From: a bacterium
GTDB lineage: Bacteria; Nitrospinota_A; UBA7883; JACRGQ01
Reading direction: 5' to 3'
Assembly: GCA_021815535.1 (NCBI GenBank)
Contig: JAKAGL010000021.1
Location: 1 to 17,464, forward strand
DNA length: 17,464 nucleotides
In this document: positions 7,203 through 14,050 of the stretch, one piece after another
Layout: the number at the start of each line of letters is the position of its first letter
Numbering within the stretch: position 1 is the first letter of the stretch
Translations under genes and position numbers: made by a program
The notes under the pieces: generated by a model
Told to the model about the DNA's origin: nothing
What the model saw: only the letters and a program-made list of their open reading frames with translations
Databases searched by the model: none

Positions 7203-7868
7203 TTATGTAGCGGCCGGCCGTTTTTTTAAACCTGCCAGCCAATTGCACCATGCGTCAACCCCGTCTCCGGTGGTGGCGGAGGTGAGGAATACTTTCAGCG
7301 CGGGATTCACTTCCAGCGCCTCTTTCACAAAGGTGTCCGGCGATACATTCACGTACGGCGCAAGGTCGACCTTGTTCACCACCAGCGCATGGCTTTTGCG
7401 GTACATGCCGGGATATTTCTTCGGCTTGTCCAGCCCTTCGGTGACAGAGGCCATCACCACCTTCCAGTCGTCGCCGAGGTCAAAACCGCTGGGGCAGACC
7501 AGGTTGCCGACGTTCTCGATGATGAGCAGTTGCATCCCGCGCGGGGCGGTCTCCAGCGCCCGTTCGATCATGCCCGCTTCAAGATGGCACGCGCCGCCGG
7601 TGTTGATCTGTACCACCCACTCCGCCCCGGCGCCTTCAACGCGGCGCGCGTCGTTGTCGGTGGCGATGTCTCCTTCGATGACGCCGACGTTGATTCTGCC
7701 CGCGAGCCGCCGCACGGTTTCTTCCAGCAGGGTGGTCTTTCCCGCGCCGGGGCCGCTCATGATGTTCACCGCCACCGTGTTGCCGGCAGTGAGGTTTTGG
7801 CGTATGCGCGCGGCCGCAACATCGTTCTTTTCCAGGATCTTTTTTTCGATGAGGATGGTACGGCTCAT
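7203..7868 (-). CDS. hypB: GTPase HypB, nickel insertion for [NiFe]-hydrogenase
   Basis: 221 residues. HypB is a SIMIBI-class GTPase that delivers nickel to the hydrogenase large-subunit precursor together with HypA. The P-loop SGPGAGKTT is at 38-46, and NKVDL, the guanine-specificity motif, at 165-169. The dimer-interface metal site is seen as Cys94-His95 in ACHLEAGM and Cys125 in NLVCPSGFD. There is no N-terminal His-rich stretch and no N-terminal CxxCGC motif, so it is the short form without nickel storage. A longer upstream frame exists (to 8267), but ATG 7868 is the true start: it overlaps the hypA stop by ATGA and has GGAG just upstream inside hypA. The overlap implies translational coupling with hypA. 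Confidence 0.96.
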   Translation of the reverse strand: MSRTILIEKKILEKNDVAAARIRQNLTAGNTVAVNIMSGPGAGKTTLLEETVRRLAGRINVGVIEGDIATDNDARRVEGAGAEWVVQINTGGACHLEAGMIERALETAPRGMQLLIIENVGNLVCPSGFDLGDDWKVVMASVTEGLDKPKKYPGMYRKSHALVVNKVDLAPYVNVSPDTFVKEALEVNPALKVFLTSATTGDGVDAWCNWLAGLKKRPAAT

Positions 7869-8203
7869 TCTATCTCCAGTTCCTTGACGTAGAGTTCGTC
7901 CCCGCCTTTGGGAAGCACCGGCGCGCCGCAGGCGGGGCAGAAAAAATCGTATTGCCCCGCCTCGAAGTTTGCGCCGCACGCCGCGCAATGGGCGGCGGCC
8001 GCGGTCTCCTGTATCACCAGCGCGGCGTTTCCGGCGATGGTATCCGCCTTCACTGCGTCGAAGGCGAAGCGGAGCGCATCCACCGAAACCCCGGACATGT
8101 TGCCCACCACCAGCTCGATCCGCAGTATTTTTTTTGCGTTGTTGGCGGCGGCGTTTTCCAGCGCCACGGCCATCATCGATTGCGCCACCGAAAGCTCGTG
8201 CAT
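7865..8203 (-). CDS. hypA: Nickel chaperone HypA, [NiFe]-hydrogenase maturation
   Basis: 112 residues, normal for HypA. It binds nickel through the N-terminal MHE (His2, Glu3) and hands it to the hydrogenase precursor with HypB. A structural zinc site is formed by two CxxC pairs, Cys73/Cys76 and Cys89/Cys92. The body LRIELVVGNMSGVSVDALRF at 27-46 is typical of the family. The frame stays open upstream to 8452, but the conserved MHELSVAQ start fixes ATG 8203. No ribosome-binding site precedes it; TACAAT sits exactly six bases upstream, so the mRNA is probably leaderless. This is the first gene of hypABF. No hypC, hypD, hypE or hydrogenase structural gene is in the window. Confidence 0.96.
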   Translation of the reverse strand: MHELSVAQSMMAVALENAAANNAKKILRIELVVGNMSGVSVDALRFAFDAVKADTIAGNAALVIQETAAAAHCAACGANFEAGQYDFFCPACGAPVLPKGGDELYVKELEIE

Positions 8204-8209
8204 ACATCC

Positions 8210-8238
8210 ATTGTAGCCAAAGGGGGCGCGACGCGCCA
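8210..8238 (-). promoter_or_regulatory. Leaderless promoter of hypABF
   Basis: On the minus strand TACAAT (8215-8210, 5 of 6 to TATAAT) is followed by six bases and then the hypA ATG, so transcription would begin at or next to the start codon. The -35 position at a 17-base spacing (8238-8233) reads TGGCGC, a poor match, which suggests dependence on an activator. A palindrome at 8225-8237 overlaps the spacer and the -35 region. Confidence 0.55.
8225..8237. repeat. GGCGCG-A-CGCGCC palindrome between hypA and the divergent small gene
   Basis: A perfect 6-bp inverted repeat around a single A. Its centre is 28 bases before the predicted hypA start and 46 bases before the start of the divergent 59-residue gene. 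That makes it a candidate operator for both, but a regulator is not identified and GC-rich palindromes arise by chance. Confidence 0.35.
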
Positions 8239-8241
8239 TAG

Positions 8242-8270
8242 CTGCCGGGTATGGAAAAAAATGGCATAAT
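8242..8270 (+). promoter_or_regulatory. Leaderless promoter of the 59-residue secreted peptide
   Basis: CATAAT at 8265-8270 (5 of 6 to TATAAT) ends six bases before ATG 8277. The -35 position at a 17-base spacing is CTGCCG (3 of 6). No ribosome-binding site lies between the box and the ATG. Confidence 0.45.
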
Positions 8271-8276
8271 GGGGCA

Positions 8277-8456
8277 ATGGAAAGAAGGACGGCTATCCTG
8301 CTGGCGTTTTGCTGTGCGCTTGCCTTTTGCGCCCCGGCGTGGGCGTGCGGATGCGATGCCAAAGCAAAAACCACGTTCACCGAGCGGGTGAGGAAATCGG
8401 TGGCGAAGATCGCCGCCAACGTTGAAAAACTGGAAAAGAAGGTGAAAGGCAATTAA
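8277..8456 (+). CDS. Small secreted cysteine-containing peptide, unknown function
   Basis: 59 residues. The N-terminus is a clear signal peptide: MERRTA followed by a hydrophobic stretch ILLAFCCALAFCAPAWA, with probable cleavage after Ala23. The mature part begins CGCD and continues as a Lys-rich amphipathic stretch (ERVRKSVAKIAANVEKLEKKVKG) likely to form one helix. Cys residues at 12, 13 and 18 lie inside the signal, and Cys24/Cys26 at the mature N-terminus. A lipoprotein processed at Cys24 is possible, although the lipobox AWA-C is not canonical. No family recognised. It is divergent from hypA and followed 39 bases later by a second small secreted Lys-rich protein. Signal peptide plus promoter support it as a gene; there is no ribosome-binding site. 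Confidence 0.65.
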   Translation: MERRTAILLAFCCALAFCAPAWACGCDAKAKTTFTERVRKSVAKIAANVEKLEKKVKGN

Positions 8457-8459
8457 GGC

Positions 8460-8488
8460 TTTTCACTCTTTGCGGGGAATGCCATAAT
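8460..8488 (+). promoter_or_regulatory. Leaderless promoter of the 85-residue secreted protein
   Basis: TTTTCA at 8460-8465 (4 of 6), a 17-base spacer, and CATAAT at 8483-8488 (5 of 6). The box ends seven bases before ATG 8496. No ribosome-binding site is present. Confidence 0.5.
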
Positions 8489-8495
8489 TTCCATT

Positions 8496-8753
8496 ATGAA
8501 GAGATCTGCGGTTGTCACGGCTTTTTTGTCGTTTCTGTTGCTGGCGGCCCCTGCCGCCCGTGCCGAAAGCGCGCTTGAGAAGATGGGGGCGGCGATCAGG
8601 AAGGGGATGGATAAAGTGGCGCCGCACATAAAAAAAGGGTCCGACAAAACGGGGGCTTTTGTGCAAAAAGGAGAGGATAAAACCGGATCGGCGTTGGGCA
8701 ATGCGGGGAGGAAGGCCAATTCGGCGATCAAGAAAGCGTTTGACAGCAAATAA
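8496..8753 (+). CDS. Small secreted Lys-rich repeat protein, unknown function
   Basis: 85 residues. MKRSAVVTAFLSFLLLAAPAARA is a textbook Sec signal with cleavage after ARA at residue 23. The mature chain of about 62 residues is strongly basic, has no Cys, and carries a short tandem repeat: KKGSDKTGAFV followed by QKGEDKTGSAL (core K-G-x-D-K-T-G). The composition resembles flexible periplasmic amphipathic-helix proteins, but no family is recognised. It follows the 59-residue secreted peptide on the same strand with its own promoter-like sequence, and truB follows 113 bases later. The tandem arrangement of two small secreted Lys-rich products hints at a shared envelope or metal-related role; that is inference. 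Confidence 0.72.
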   Translation: MKRSAVVTAFLSFLLLAAPAARAESALEKMGAAIRKGMDKVAPHIKKGSDKTGAFVQKGEDKTGSALGNAGRKANSAIKKAFDSK

Positions 8754-8850
8754 CGATACGCCCATGCCGCTGAAACGTCCGGGCGAAGGCGGAGCCAAAA
8801 AAAATCAAAGCATCCAAATAAATCACTAACGTCAATGCCGCGGTTGCGGA

Positions 8851-8856
8851 TACAAT
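8851..8856 (+). promoter_or_regulatory. Probable -10 element of truB
   Basis: TACAAT ends ten bases before ATG 8867, so a transcript would begin about four bases before the start codon. No clear -35 box and no ribosome-binding site were found. It resembles the leaderless starts nearby but is not exact. Confidence 0.35.
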
Positions 8857-8866
8857 GTGTCCCCTT

Positions 8867-9769
8867 ATGGACGGCTTTATCAATTTTTACAAGGTGCCCG
8901 GCATCCCCAGCAACAAGGCGCTCGATACCATCAAGCGCGCATCAGGGGAGAAAAAGGCCGGTTTTCTCGGCACTCTCGATCCCATCGCCGCCGGCATTCT
9001 GCCCGTTGGCCTCGGCTGGGCCACCCGCCTGTTCCCTTACTTTGAAACGCTGCCAAAAACCTACCGCGCCACGCTGATACTGGGGAGCGAGACTGATACC
9101 CAGGACGGCACCGGCGCTGTTACCCGCGAAGCTCCGTTCGCCCACGTCACCAAAGAGGTACTTGAGGCGGCGATGGAAAAATTCCGCGGCGAGATCGACC
9201 AGGTGCCGCCGATGTACTCCGCCAAAAAGGTGGAGGGGAAGCGGCTGTACGAGATCGCCCGCAGCGGGGGGGAAGTCGAACGCAAGCCGAAAAAAGTGAC
9301 GATCCATAAACTGGAATTGAATGAGTTCAACGGGACCGGAGCGGTGCTTACCGCCACCGTTTCGCGCGGCACCTATATCCGCGCGCTCTGCGAGGATATC
9401 GGCCGCGCGGTGAACAGCGCCGCGCACATGGGTGCGCTTATCCGCATCGAAGCGTCGAATTTCAAACAGGAAGATTCCTGGACCATAGAGCGGCTCGAGG
9501 AACGCCGCGATCATCCCGAAGAGTGGCTGTTGCCGCTTGATTATCCGATCGCTTTTATGCCGCGCCTGTTGGTGGGAGGGCGCGACGAGCGGCTTCTCTC
9601 CAACGGGCAGCAGGTGATGCCGGCCGCCCCGGCCGAGGGGCTTTACCGCCTCTACCGCGAGGAAGGGGGCGCGTTCATTGGCGTCGGCCGGGTGGATAAA
9701 TTCACCAAACGGTTGATGCCGGAACGCCTCGTTCCCGGCGGCCGCCCTCAGCGCTACGGCAAGCTGTAA
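8867..9769 (+). CDS. truB: tRNA pseudouridine-55 synthase TruB
   Basis: 300 residues from ATG 8867. TruB converts U55 of the tRNA T-loop to pseudouridine. The catalytic motif GTLDPIAAGILP is at 35-46 with Asp38 as nucleophile. Other family landmarks are YRATLILGSETDTQD at about 65-79, VPPMYSAKKVEGKRLYEIAR at about 113-132, and VSRGTYIRALCEDIG at about 163-177. The C-terminal 80 residues form the small PUA-like RNA-binding region. The His of the common GHTGxLDP motif (E. coli His43) is Phe33 here. An in-frame ATG at 8855 exists but lies within the -10-like TACAATG sequence; MDGFINFYKVPG is the usual family start. truB is often beside rbfA or rpsO; here it stands alone. Confidence 0.95.
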   Translation: MDGFINFYKVPGIPSNKALDTIKRASGEKKAGFLGTLDPIAAGILPVGLGWATRLFPYFETLPKTYRATLILGSETDTQDGTGAVTREAPFAHVTKEVLEAAMEKFRGEIDQVPPMYSAKKVEGKRLYEIARSGGEVERKPKKVTIHKLELNEFNGTGAVLTATVSRGTYIRALCEDIGRAVNSAAHMGALIRIEASNFKQEDSWTIERLEERRDHPEEWLLPLDYPIAFMPRLLVGGRDERLLSNGQQVMPAAPAEGLYRLYREEGGAFIGVGRVDKFTKRLMPERLVPGGRPQRYGKL

Positions 9770-9896
9770 AGCTGATTCCGTTCGCGGCGGACTTGCCGGG
9801 GGAAGCGGAAAAACAAACGGAAGAAATTGCCGGGGCGGGAGAAATGTTCCGGTATGCGGCAATGCCGCCGCCGTCAAAAAACCGGCCGTTAAAATG

Positions 9897-9923
9897 AAAA
9901 AAGGGCGGGTTCAGCACCCGCCC
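9897..9923 (-). terminator. Intrinsic terminator of the 133-residue minus-strand gene
   Basis: GGGCGGGT (9903-9910) and ACCCGCCC (9916-9923) form a perfect 8-bp stem with a 5-base loop. On the minus strand the stem is followed by six T residues (9902-9897). It lies 21 bases after the stop of the 9945-10346 gene. In the plus direction it has no T-run. Confidence 0.85.
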
Positions 9924-9944
9924 GGATGACCGGCTGTTAAATGA

Positions 9945-10346
9945 TCAATCGAGCCGCAGTTTCAGGCTCTTCAGCCACGCTTCCGAATCGAAGTGATCGG
10001 ACAGCATGTCGCGGAAGTTCTTCTCGTTCTTCGAGAGCGGTTCACCGTCGATGTGATCCGGCGTATCGGTCCGCTTGACGGGACGGCGGCGGCGGGGCTT
10101 TGGCATATCCTCGGGCATATCGCTCATCTCACCCATCTCGCCCATTTCGTGGTTTTTGATCCCTTTTTTGGCGTCATTCAGCGAATCGAGGCTCACCATG
10201 AACACCATAAAGTTTTTTCCCAATGTATCTTCGGACGAATTGAGCTTTTCCAGCGCTTTCTTTACGTCATCGGAGCCCAAGATTGCTTCCACGATGGCCT
10301 TTGAAAGGTGTTCCATCTCTCTATCCGGATCATGTTCTTTTGACAT
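9945..10346 (-). CDS. Hypothetical charged protein, 133 residues
   Basis: No family recognised. The protein has no signal peptide and no membrane segment, so it is probably cytoplasmic. Residues 1-65 look helical and mostly acidic (EMEHLSKAIVEAILGSDDVKKALEKL). Then comes a Met-rich linker (about 67-80, with repeated EMGEM), a Pro/Arg-rich basic patch PKPRRRRPVKR at about 82-92, and an acidic helical tail. The basic patch could bind nucleic acid or a membrane surface. A GGGAG ribosome-binding site lies nine bases before ATG 10346, and a strong terminator follows the stop, so this is a one-gene unit. Function is unknown. Confidence 0.75.
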   Translation of the reverse strand: MSKEHDPDREMEHLSKAIVEAILGSDDVKKALEKLNSSEDTLGKNFMVFMVSLDSLNDAKKGIKNHEMGEMGEMSDMPEDMPKPRRRRPVKRTDTPDHIDGEPLSKNEKNFRDMLSDHFDSEAWLKSLKLRLD

Positions 10347-10433
10347 TTTTCATTACTCCCAATACAGGTCTCTGCAAAGATTGTAATCGCGGCGTGGCGT
10401 TGTTGTCAACGGATGCAGGCGGTTTATTTGACG

Positions 10434-10445
10434 GTACCCGGGTAC
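10434..10445. repeat. Perfect 12-base palindrome GTACCCGGGTAC
   Basis: It lies in the 213-base divergent gap between the 133-residue gene and the 61-residue gene, with a further GTACC eight bases on. Possible operator; no regulator identified and chance is not excluded. Confidence 0.25.
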
Positions 10446-10559
10446 GATGCGCTGTACCGAAACCGATTTTTTGCGGCATGGCGCTTGCTTTTTTCCCATT
10501 CAGATATTATTGAAAACTACCGATAAAAGAGAAAATCAGATTTATGGGAGCAATGGATC

Positions 10560-10745
10560 ATGGCATATTACGATAACGAGCGGTTCGGCAAAAATGCCGC
10601 GCATGAGCGCGATTCAAAAGGCATCCCTACGGACTATTTCGAGGAAAGGGCGTTCCGCTTTGGCGATAAAAAATTCAGCGTGATGCTTCCCCGAAAGACC
10701 TTTGCCGACCTGATCATGAATTACCCTGCCGCAGGAGCTGCTTAA
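10560..10745 (+). CDS. Hypothetical small protein, 61 residues
   Basis: No family recognised. The ATG is preceded by GGGAG at 10546-10550, nine bases upstream. The sequence is charged and soluble-looking (YYDNERFGKNAAHERDSKG, then FEERAFRFGDKKFSVMLPRK), with no signal or membrane segment, and ends in a short Ala-rich tail. It has the composition of a real protein rather than a shadow frame, and no competing frame on either strand is better. A short GC-rich inverted repeat around its stop codon (GCCGCAG/CTGCGGC) has no T-run. It could be a small regulatory or nucleic-acid-associated protein, but nothing in the sequence shows a function. Confidence 0.5.
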   Translation: MAYYDNERFGKNAAHERDSKGIPTDYFEERAFRFGDKKFSVMLPRKTFADLIMNYPAAGAA

Positions 10746-10832
10746 GCTGCGGCCCGTCGGTGCGGATCGATGCGGGTAACGCTGCATCCCACGCCGCCGG
10801 GCCCTTCAATTTCATATATCTTTCATCACCCC

Positions 10833-10861
10833 TTGCACCGTGCCGGTATGCGGGGTAGATT
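10833..10861 (+). promoter_or_regulatory. Leaderless sigma-70 promoter of ridA
   Basis: TTGCAC at 10833-10838 (4 of 6), exactly 17 bases, then TAGATT at 10856-10861 (4 of 6), then six bases and ATG 10868. Initiation seven bases past the -10 box falls on the A of the start codon. No ribosome-binding site is present. Confidence 0.6.
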
Positions 10862-10867
10862 AGCGTC

Positions 10868-11248
10868 ATGGAAAAAACCGTCGTGAGAACGGCCAACGCT
10901 CCCGATGCGATCGGCCCCTATTCACAGGCGGTCAAATCCGGCAATGTTGTCTATGCATCCGGTCAAATACCGCTCGACCCCGCCACCGGCGCCATGATCT
11001 CCGGCGGAATAAAGGAACAGACCGAACGGGTTCTGAAAAACCTGAAGGGGGTGCTTGAGGCCGCTGGCGGAAGCCTGAACAACGTGGTGAAGACCACCGT
11101 CTATCTCGCCGATATGGCGCAGTTCGCCGACATGAATGCGGTCTACGCCACATACTTCACCGAAAAGCCACCCGCCCGCGCCACCGTGCAGGTTGCGGCA
11201 TTGCCGAAAAACGCGCTGGTCGAGATCGACGCCATCGCCGTCCTCTGA
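10868..11248 (+). CDS. ridA: RidA family enamine/imine deaminase
   Basis: 126 residues, normal for the RidA (YjgF/YER057c/UK114) family. RidA hydrolyses reactive 2-aminoacrylate and similar enamines released by PLP enzymes such as threonine dehydratase, protecting PLP enzymes from damage. The family hallmarks are present: APDAIGPYSQAV at 11-22, SGQIPLDPATG at 31-41, KTTVYLADMAQFADMN at 75-90, and PPARATVQVAALPKNALVEIDA at 101-122. Arg104 is the substrate-binding Arg that defines the active RidA subgroup, and Glu119 matches the water-activating Glu. The gene is cytoplasmic and single. It is convergent with the TPR gene, separated by 149 bases without a clear terminator. Confidence 0.96.
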   Translation: MEKTVVRTANAPDAIGPYSQAVKSGNVVYASGQIPLDPATGAMISGGIKEQTERVLKNLKGVLEAAGGSLNNVVKTTVYLADMAQFADMNAVYATYFTEKPPARATVQVAALPKNALVEIDAIAVL

Positions 11249-11397
11249 TCCCTTTGCCATCGCCGCATGCGGTGGCGGAATGCATTTATATCGTTAAAAC
11301 CATTTAATGGGCCGGGTACATGCGGGATCGGCCGCGAACGCGGGCGCGGCAACCCGCATCGGATACGGGGTTCAGGAAAGATCACCGCCAAAGAGAA

Positions 11398-13860
11398 TCA
11401 ATACGGGAAGAGGTTGCGGTTCTTCATTTTCCAATCGGCGTTATTCACCGTGGCGTTGGCCACTTTACCCAACACGCTTGACGGCTCGTCCTTGGCGATG
11501 GTCCGCAATCCCGCCAGCGCTTTTTCATCTTCCGATATTTTGGCCTCGCTGTCGCTTTTCACGAAGCGCGCCCACCCTGCCTGTTTCTCTTTGGGGAATT
11601 TCGCGGTCGCGTCATTGGAATAGTCTATCGCCTCGCGGTAAAAGCCGCCGCGGTAGGCCGCCTCCATCAACTGGAAGTGGCTGTCCTTCTGGTAAAAGTC
11701 GTCTATCCGGTCGAGGTATGGCTTATACCGGTCGATGGATGCTTTGAAGTATTTGATGGCGCCTTGATAATCCTTTTCCAGCTTGGAGGTCATCCCCGCC
11801 CGGTAGGCGGTATAGCTGGCGAGCAGCCCTTGGGCGGGCGCTATGTCCAATCCGGCGCGGTAGACGGCGAGTGCGCGGGAGTTGTTCCCCCGCACCGCGT
11901 AGAGGTCGCCCAATATCTGCAATGCGTACGGTGTGTAGGCCGATTTCGCATAATCTCCCATGAACGGCGCCAACGCGGCGGCCGCGCCCGCGCCATCATC
12001 CATGGCGGCCAGCGCGCGTCCCTTGCCAAAGGCGATACGCTCGGGCTGTTCCCCTTTCAGCAATTCTTCGGCACGGTGGTACTTCTCGTATGAACGGCCA
12101 AACATGCCCATTCCATAATAGGCATCTGCAATGTTCATGACGATCTCCGGGTCCCTGACATCGGCGAAGAACGGGTCGAAGTTGCCATAGTAGGTATACA
12201 GCACCGCGAAGCTTCCATCCTGGTTATGGAAATTACGCACCATCTCGAAAAGGTTTTCCTTCACCAGGTCGATCACCGGCGGTGATGCGGCTTGGTCCGG
12301 ATAGGTGCGCATGAACCCCTGCAGGGTGACGACCGACTCGATGTAGCGCTTGTTGCGGTGATAGAGCTTGGCCTTTTGGAACATCGCCTCCTGGGCATAG
12401 GGCCAATCGGGATGTTTTTTTATCACGTCGTTATAGGCGGCGAGCGGGTCGAAATATTCGGGATACGGCGTCAGTGCGGCTTCCTCGGGGGTGATCACTT
12501 TTTGGCCGGCCTGCCCCAGCGCCGCCAGCCGCAGGCGCGATTCCACCCCCGGCGGCTGGTCGGTCCAGGCGCGCGCCTGCATGTTCAACAGCTTCACCGC
12601 CACGGTGGTTTTCCCTTCGGCCAGGTAGATGTCGGCCAGCTTGTTCACCGCGTTGAGGCCGTTGATGTTGTTGGGATAGAGGTTGGCCAGGTCGGCGAAC
12701 AGGCCACGCGCCTTGTCGCGCTTTTCCAGCCGCAGATTAGTGTCGGCGTAGCGGTAGAAGGTCTGCGGGTTTTGTTTTATATAACTGGGCCAGCGTTTAT
12801 CGGCGCTATCGAACAGTTTGAGCGCATGCTCGAAATCGCCCCGGAGATAAAAGGCCTCGGCGATCTGGAACTTGGCGTCCCGTATTTCCGGCGATGCGGG
12901 GTAGAGCAACAGTATCTTCTCCAGTTCATTGGCCGCCTCGTAATAGAGTTTGCGGTCGACATAGATGCGGGCGCGTCCCAGCAGCGCGCGCTCGGTGAAT
13001 TTGCTTTGCGGGTATTTTTCAAAAACGCTTTGGTAGGTGGCCAACGCCTCGATATCCATGTCCTGGTTGTAGTAGAGGTCTCCCAGGCGCAGGCTGGCGC
13101 GGGGAATGGCATTGCTTTCGGGGTATTTGGCCATGGCGGTGCGGTAGGCGTCGATGGCGCGTTGCGAATATTTCCGTTCTTTCATGGTGAGCGCATACAG
13201 CGTTTCGGCGTACATGAACATCGCTTTTTCCGTATAGACCGATTTGGGGAAGTAGTCGATGAAATATTCCAGGTCGTCGCGCGCCGATTTGAAGTCCATC
13301 TTTTGCATGTCCTTCACGCACTTTTCGAACGCTTCGCGCCCCGATTCCTTTTCCAGCTTCTGCGATTTTTTCGCCATCTCCGCGTCGCGCTTGGCCTTGG
13401 CGGCGCGCTCTTCCGGCGAGGTGGCGTCGGAGAGGAGCGGCATCAACGCCTCGCGCTGTTTGAAGCGGATCGTGAGGGTTTTGCCGTCATCCGAAAGGGA
13501 GTGCGAAATGGCATTTTTGATGTCTTTGAGCTGGATGGAGGCGACGGCATCCCCGTTTTGCAGTTTGAATCGGATGTTTTTTATCCGGTAGTCCTCGAAC
13601 GTTTTGTATTCCAGCGTGGGGCCGAAGCTGGCCTGAGGGAAGATGAAATTGATTGTCTTTTTGTCCAGATGCGGGTCAACCTTATAGGTCATCGCCCGGT
13701 CAAAATGGAATATGAGCGTCGAAAATTCAGGATCACCCGACAGAGTGGCGTTTTCGATTTTTGTCATCCGAACGTTGGTTATCGGCGTGGGGGCGGCGTA
13801 CGACAGCGGGATCATCAATCCCGCCAGAAAAATAACCGTCAACAACCGTATTCTTTTCAC
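11398..13860 (-). CDS. Large periplasmic TPR protein with N-terminal beta domain
   Basis: 820 residues from GTG 13860. A longer frame opens at ATG 13914, but GTG is chosen because GGAAGAGG lies seven bases upstream and because VKRIRLLTVIFLAGLMIPLSYA then forms a clean Sec signal cleaved after residue 22. Residues 26-133 look like a beta-rich domain of AMIN-like pattern (peptidoglycan or secretin associated in other proteins); that likeness is tentative. A charged linker at about 145-176 (PEERAAKAKRDAEMAKKSQK) follows. From about 177 to 800 there are many tetratricopeptide repeats with the expected A/Y/G spacing, for example ALATYQSVFEKYPQSKF and AANELEKILLLYPASPE. The repeats resemble the BamD/YbgF type that scaffold envelope machines. 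It is probably soluble in the periplasm, since there is no lipobox. The exact function is unknown. Confidence 0.85.
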   Translation of the reverse strand: MKRIRLLTVIFLAGLMIPLSYAAPTPITNVRMTKIENATLSGDPEFSTLIFHFDRAMTYKVDPHLDKKTINFIFPQASFGPTLEYKTFEDYRIKNIRFKLQNGDAVASIQLKDIKNAISHSLSDDGKTLTIRFKQREALMPLLSDATSPEERAAKAKRDAEMAKKSQKLEKESGREAFEKCVKDMQKMDFKSARDDLEYFIDYFPKSVYTEKAMFMYAETLYALTMKERKYSQRAIDAYRTAMAKYPESNAIPRASLRLGDLYYNQDMDIEALATYQSVFEKYPQSKFTERALLGRARIYVDRKLYYEAANELEKILLLYPASPEIRDAKFQIAEAFYLRGDFEHALKLFDSADKRWPSYIKQNPQTFYRYADTNLRLEKRDKARGLFADLANLYPNNINGLNAVNKLADIYLAEGKTTVAVKLLNMQARAWTDQPPGVESRLRLAALGQAGQKVITPEEAALTPYPEYFDPLAAYNDVIKKHPDWPYAQEAMFQKAKLYHRNKRYIESVVTLQGFMRTYPDQAASPPVIDLVKENLFEMVRNFHNQDGSFAVLYTYYGNFDPFFADVRDPEIVMNIADAYYGMGMFGRSYEKYHRAEELLKGEQPERIAFGKGRALAAMDDGAGAAAALAPFMGDYAKSAYTPYALQILGDLYAVRGNNSRALAVYRAGLDIAPAQGLLASYTAYRAGMTSKLEKDYQGAIKYFKASIDRYKPYLDRIDDFYQKDSHFQLMEAAYRGGFYREAIDYSNDATAKFPKEKQAGWARFVKSDSEAKISEDEKALAGLRTIAKDEPSSVLGKVANATVNNADWKMKNRNLFPY

Positions 13861-13867
13861 GAATAAA

Positions 13868-13875
13868 CCTCTTCC
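13868..13875 (-). promoter_or_regulatory. Ribosome-binding site deciding the GTG start of the TPR gene
   Basis: GGAAGAGG on the minus strand, seven bases before GTG 13860-13858. The upstream ATG at 13914 has no comparable site. Confidence 0.6.
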
Positions 13876-14050
13876 GGCTATTGAGGGGAGCAATAAGCGC
13901 GCCATTCGACCCATTCCACGTTATCGGAATTTCGCCAAGCGGGGTTTAGGGGAAAATCGGCCATCCCGCAGCGAAATGTGCACATATTTTCAATGTATTG
14001 CTTATCGGCCGGACTCGTCCTCCCCTTTATTGTAAATGAAGGGGGGAAAT

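Noticed and set aside
8203..8452. Extension of hypA to the upstream in-frame ATG at 8452
   Set aside because: HypA function needs the N-terminal Met-His-Glu nickel site, which begins at 8203; the extension overlaps the divergent secreted-peptide gene.
11262..11280. Hairpin CGCCGCATGCGGTGGCG as the ridA terminator
   Set aside because: The stem relies on wobble pairs and no T-run follows; Rho-dependent or read-through ends are equally possible.
12292..13866. Long plus-strand open frame (524 codons) opposite the TPR gene
   Set aside because: Its composition (very rich in Arg, Gly, Val, Phe) and the absence of motifs mark it as a shadow of the TPR coding strand.
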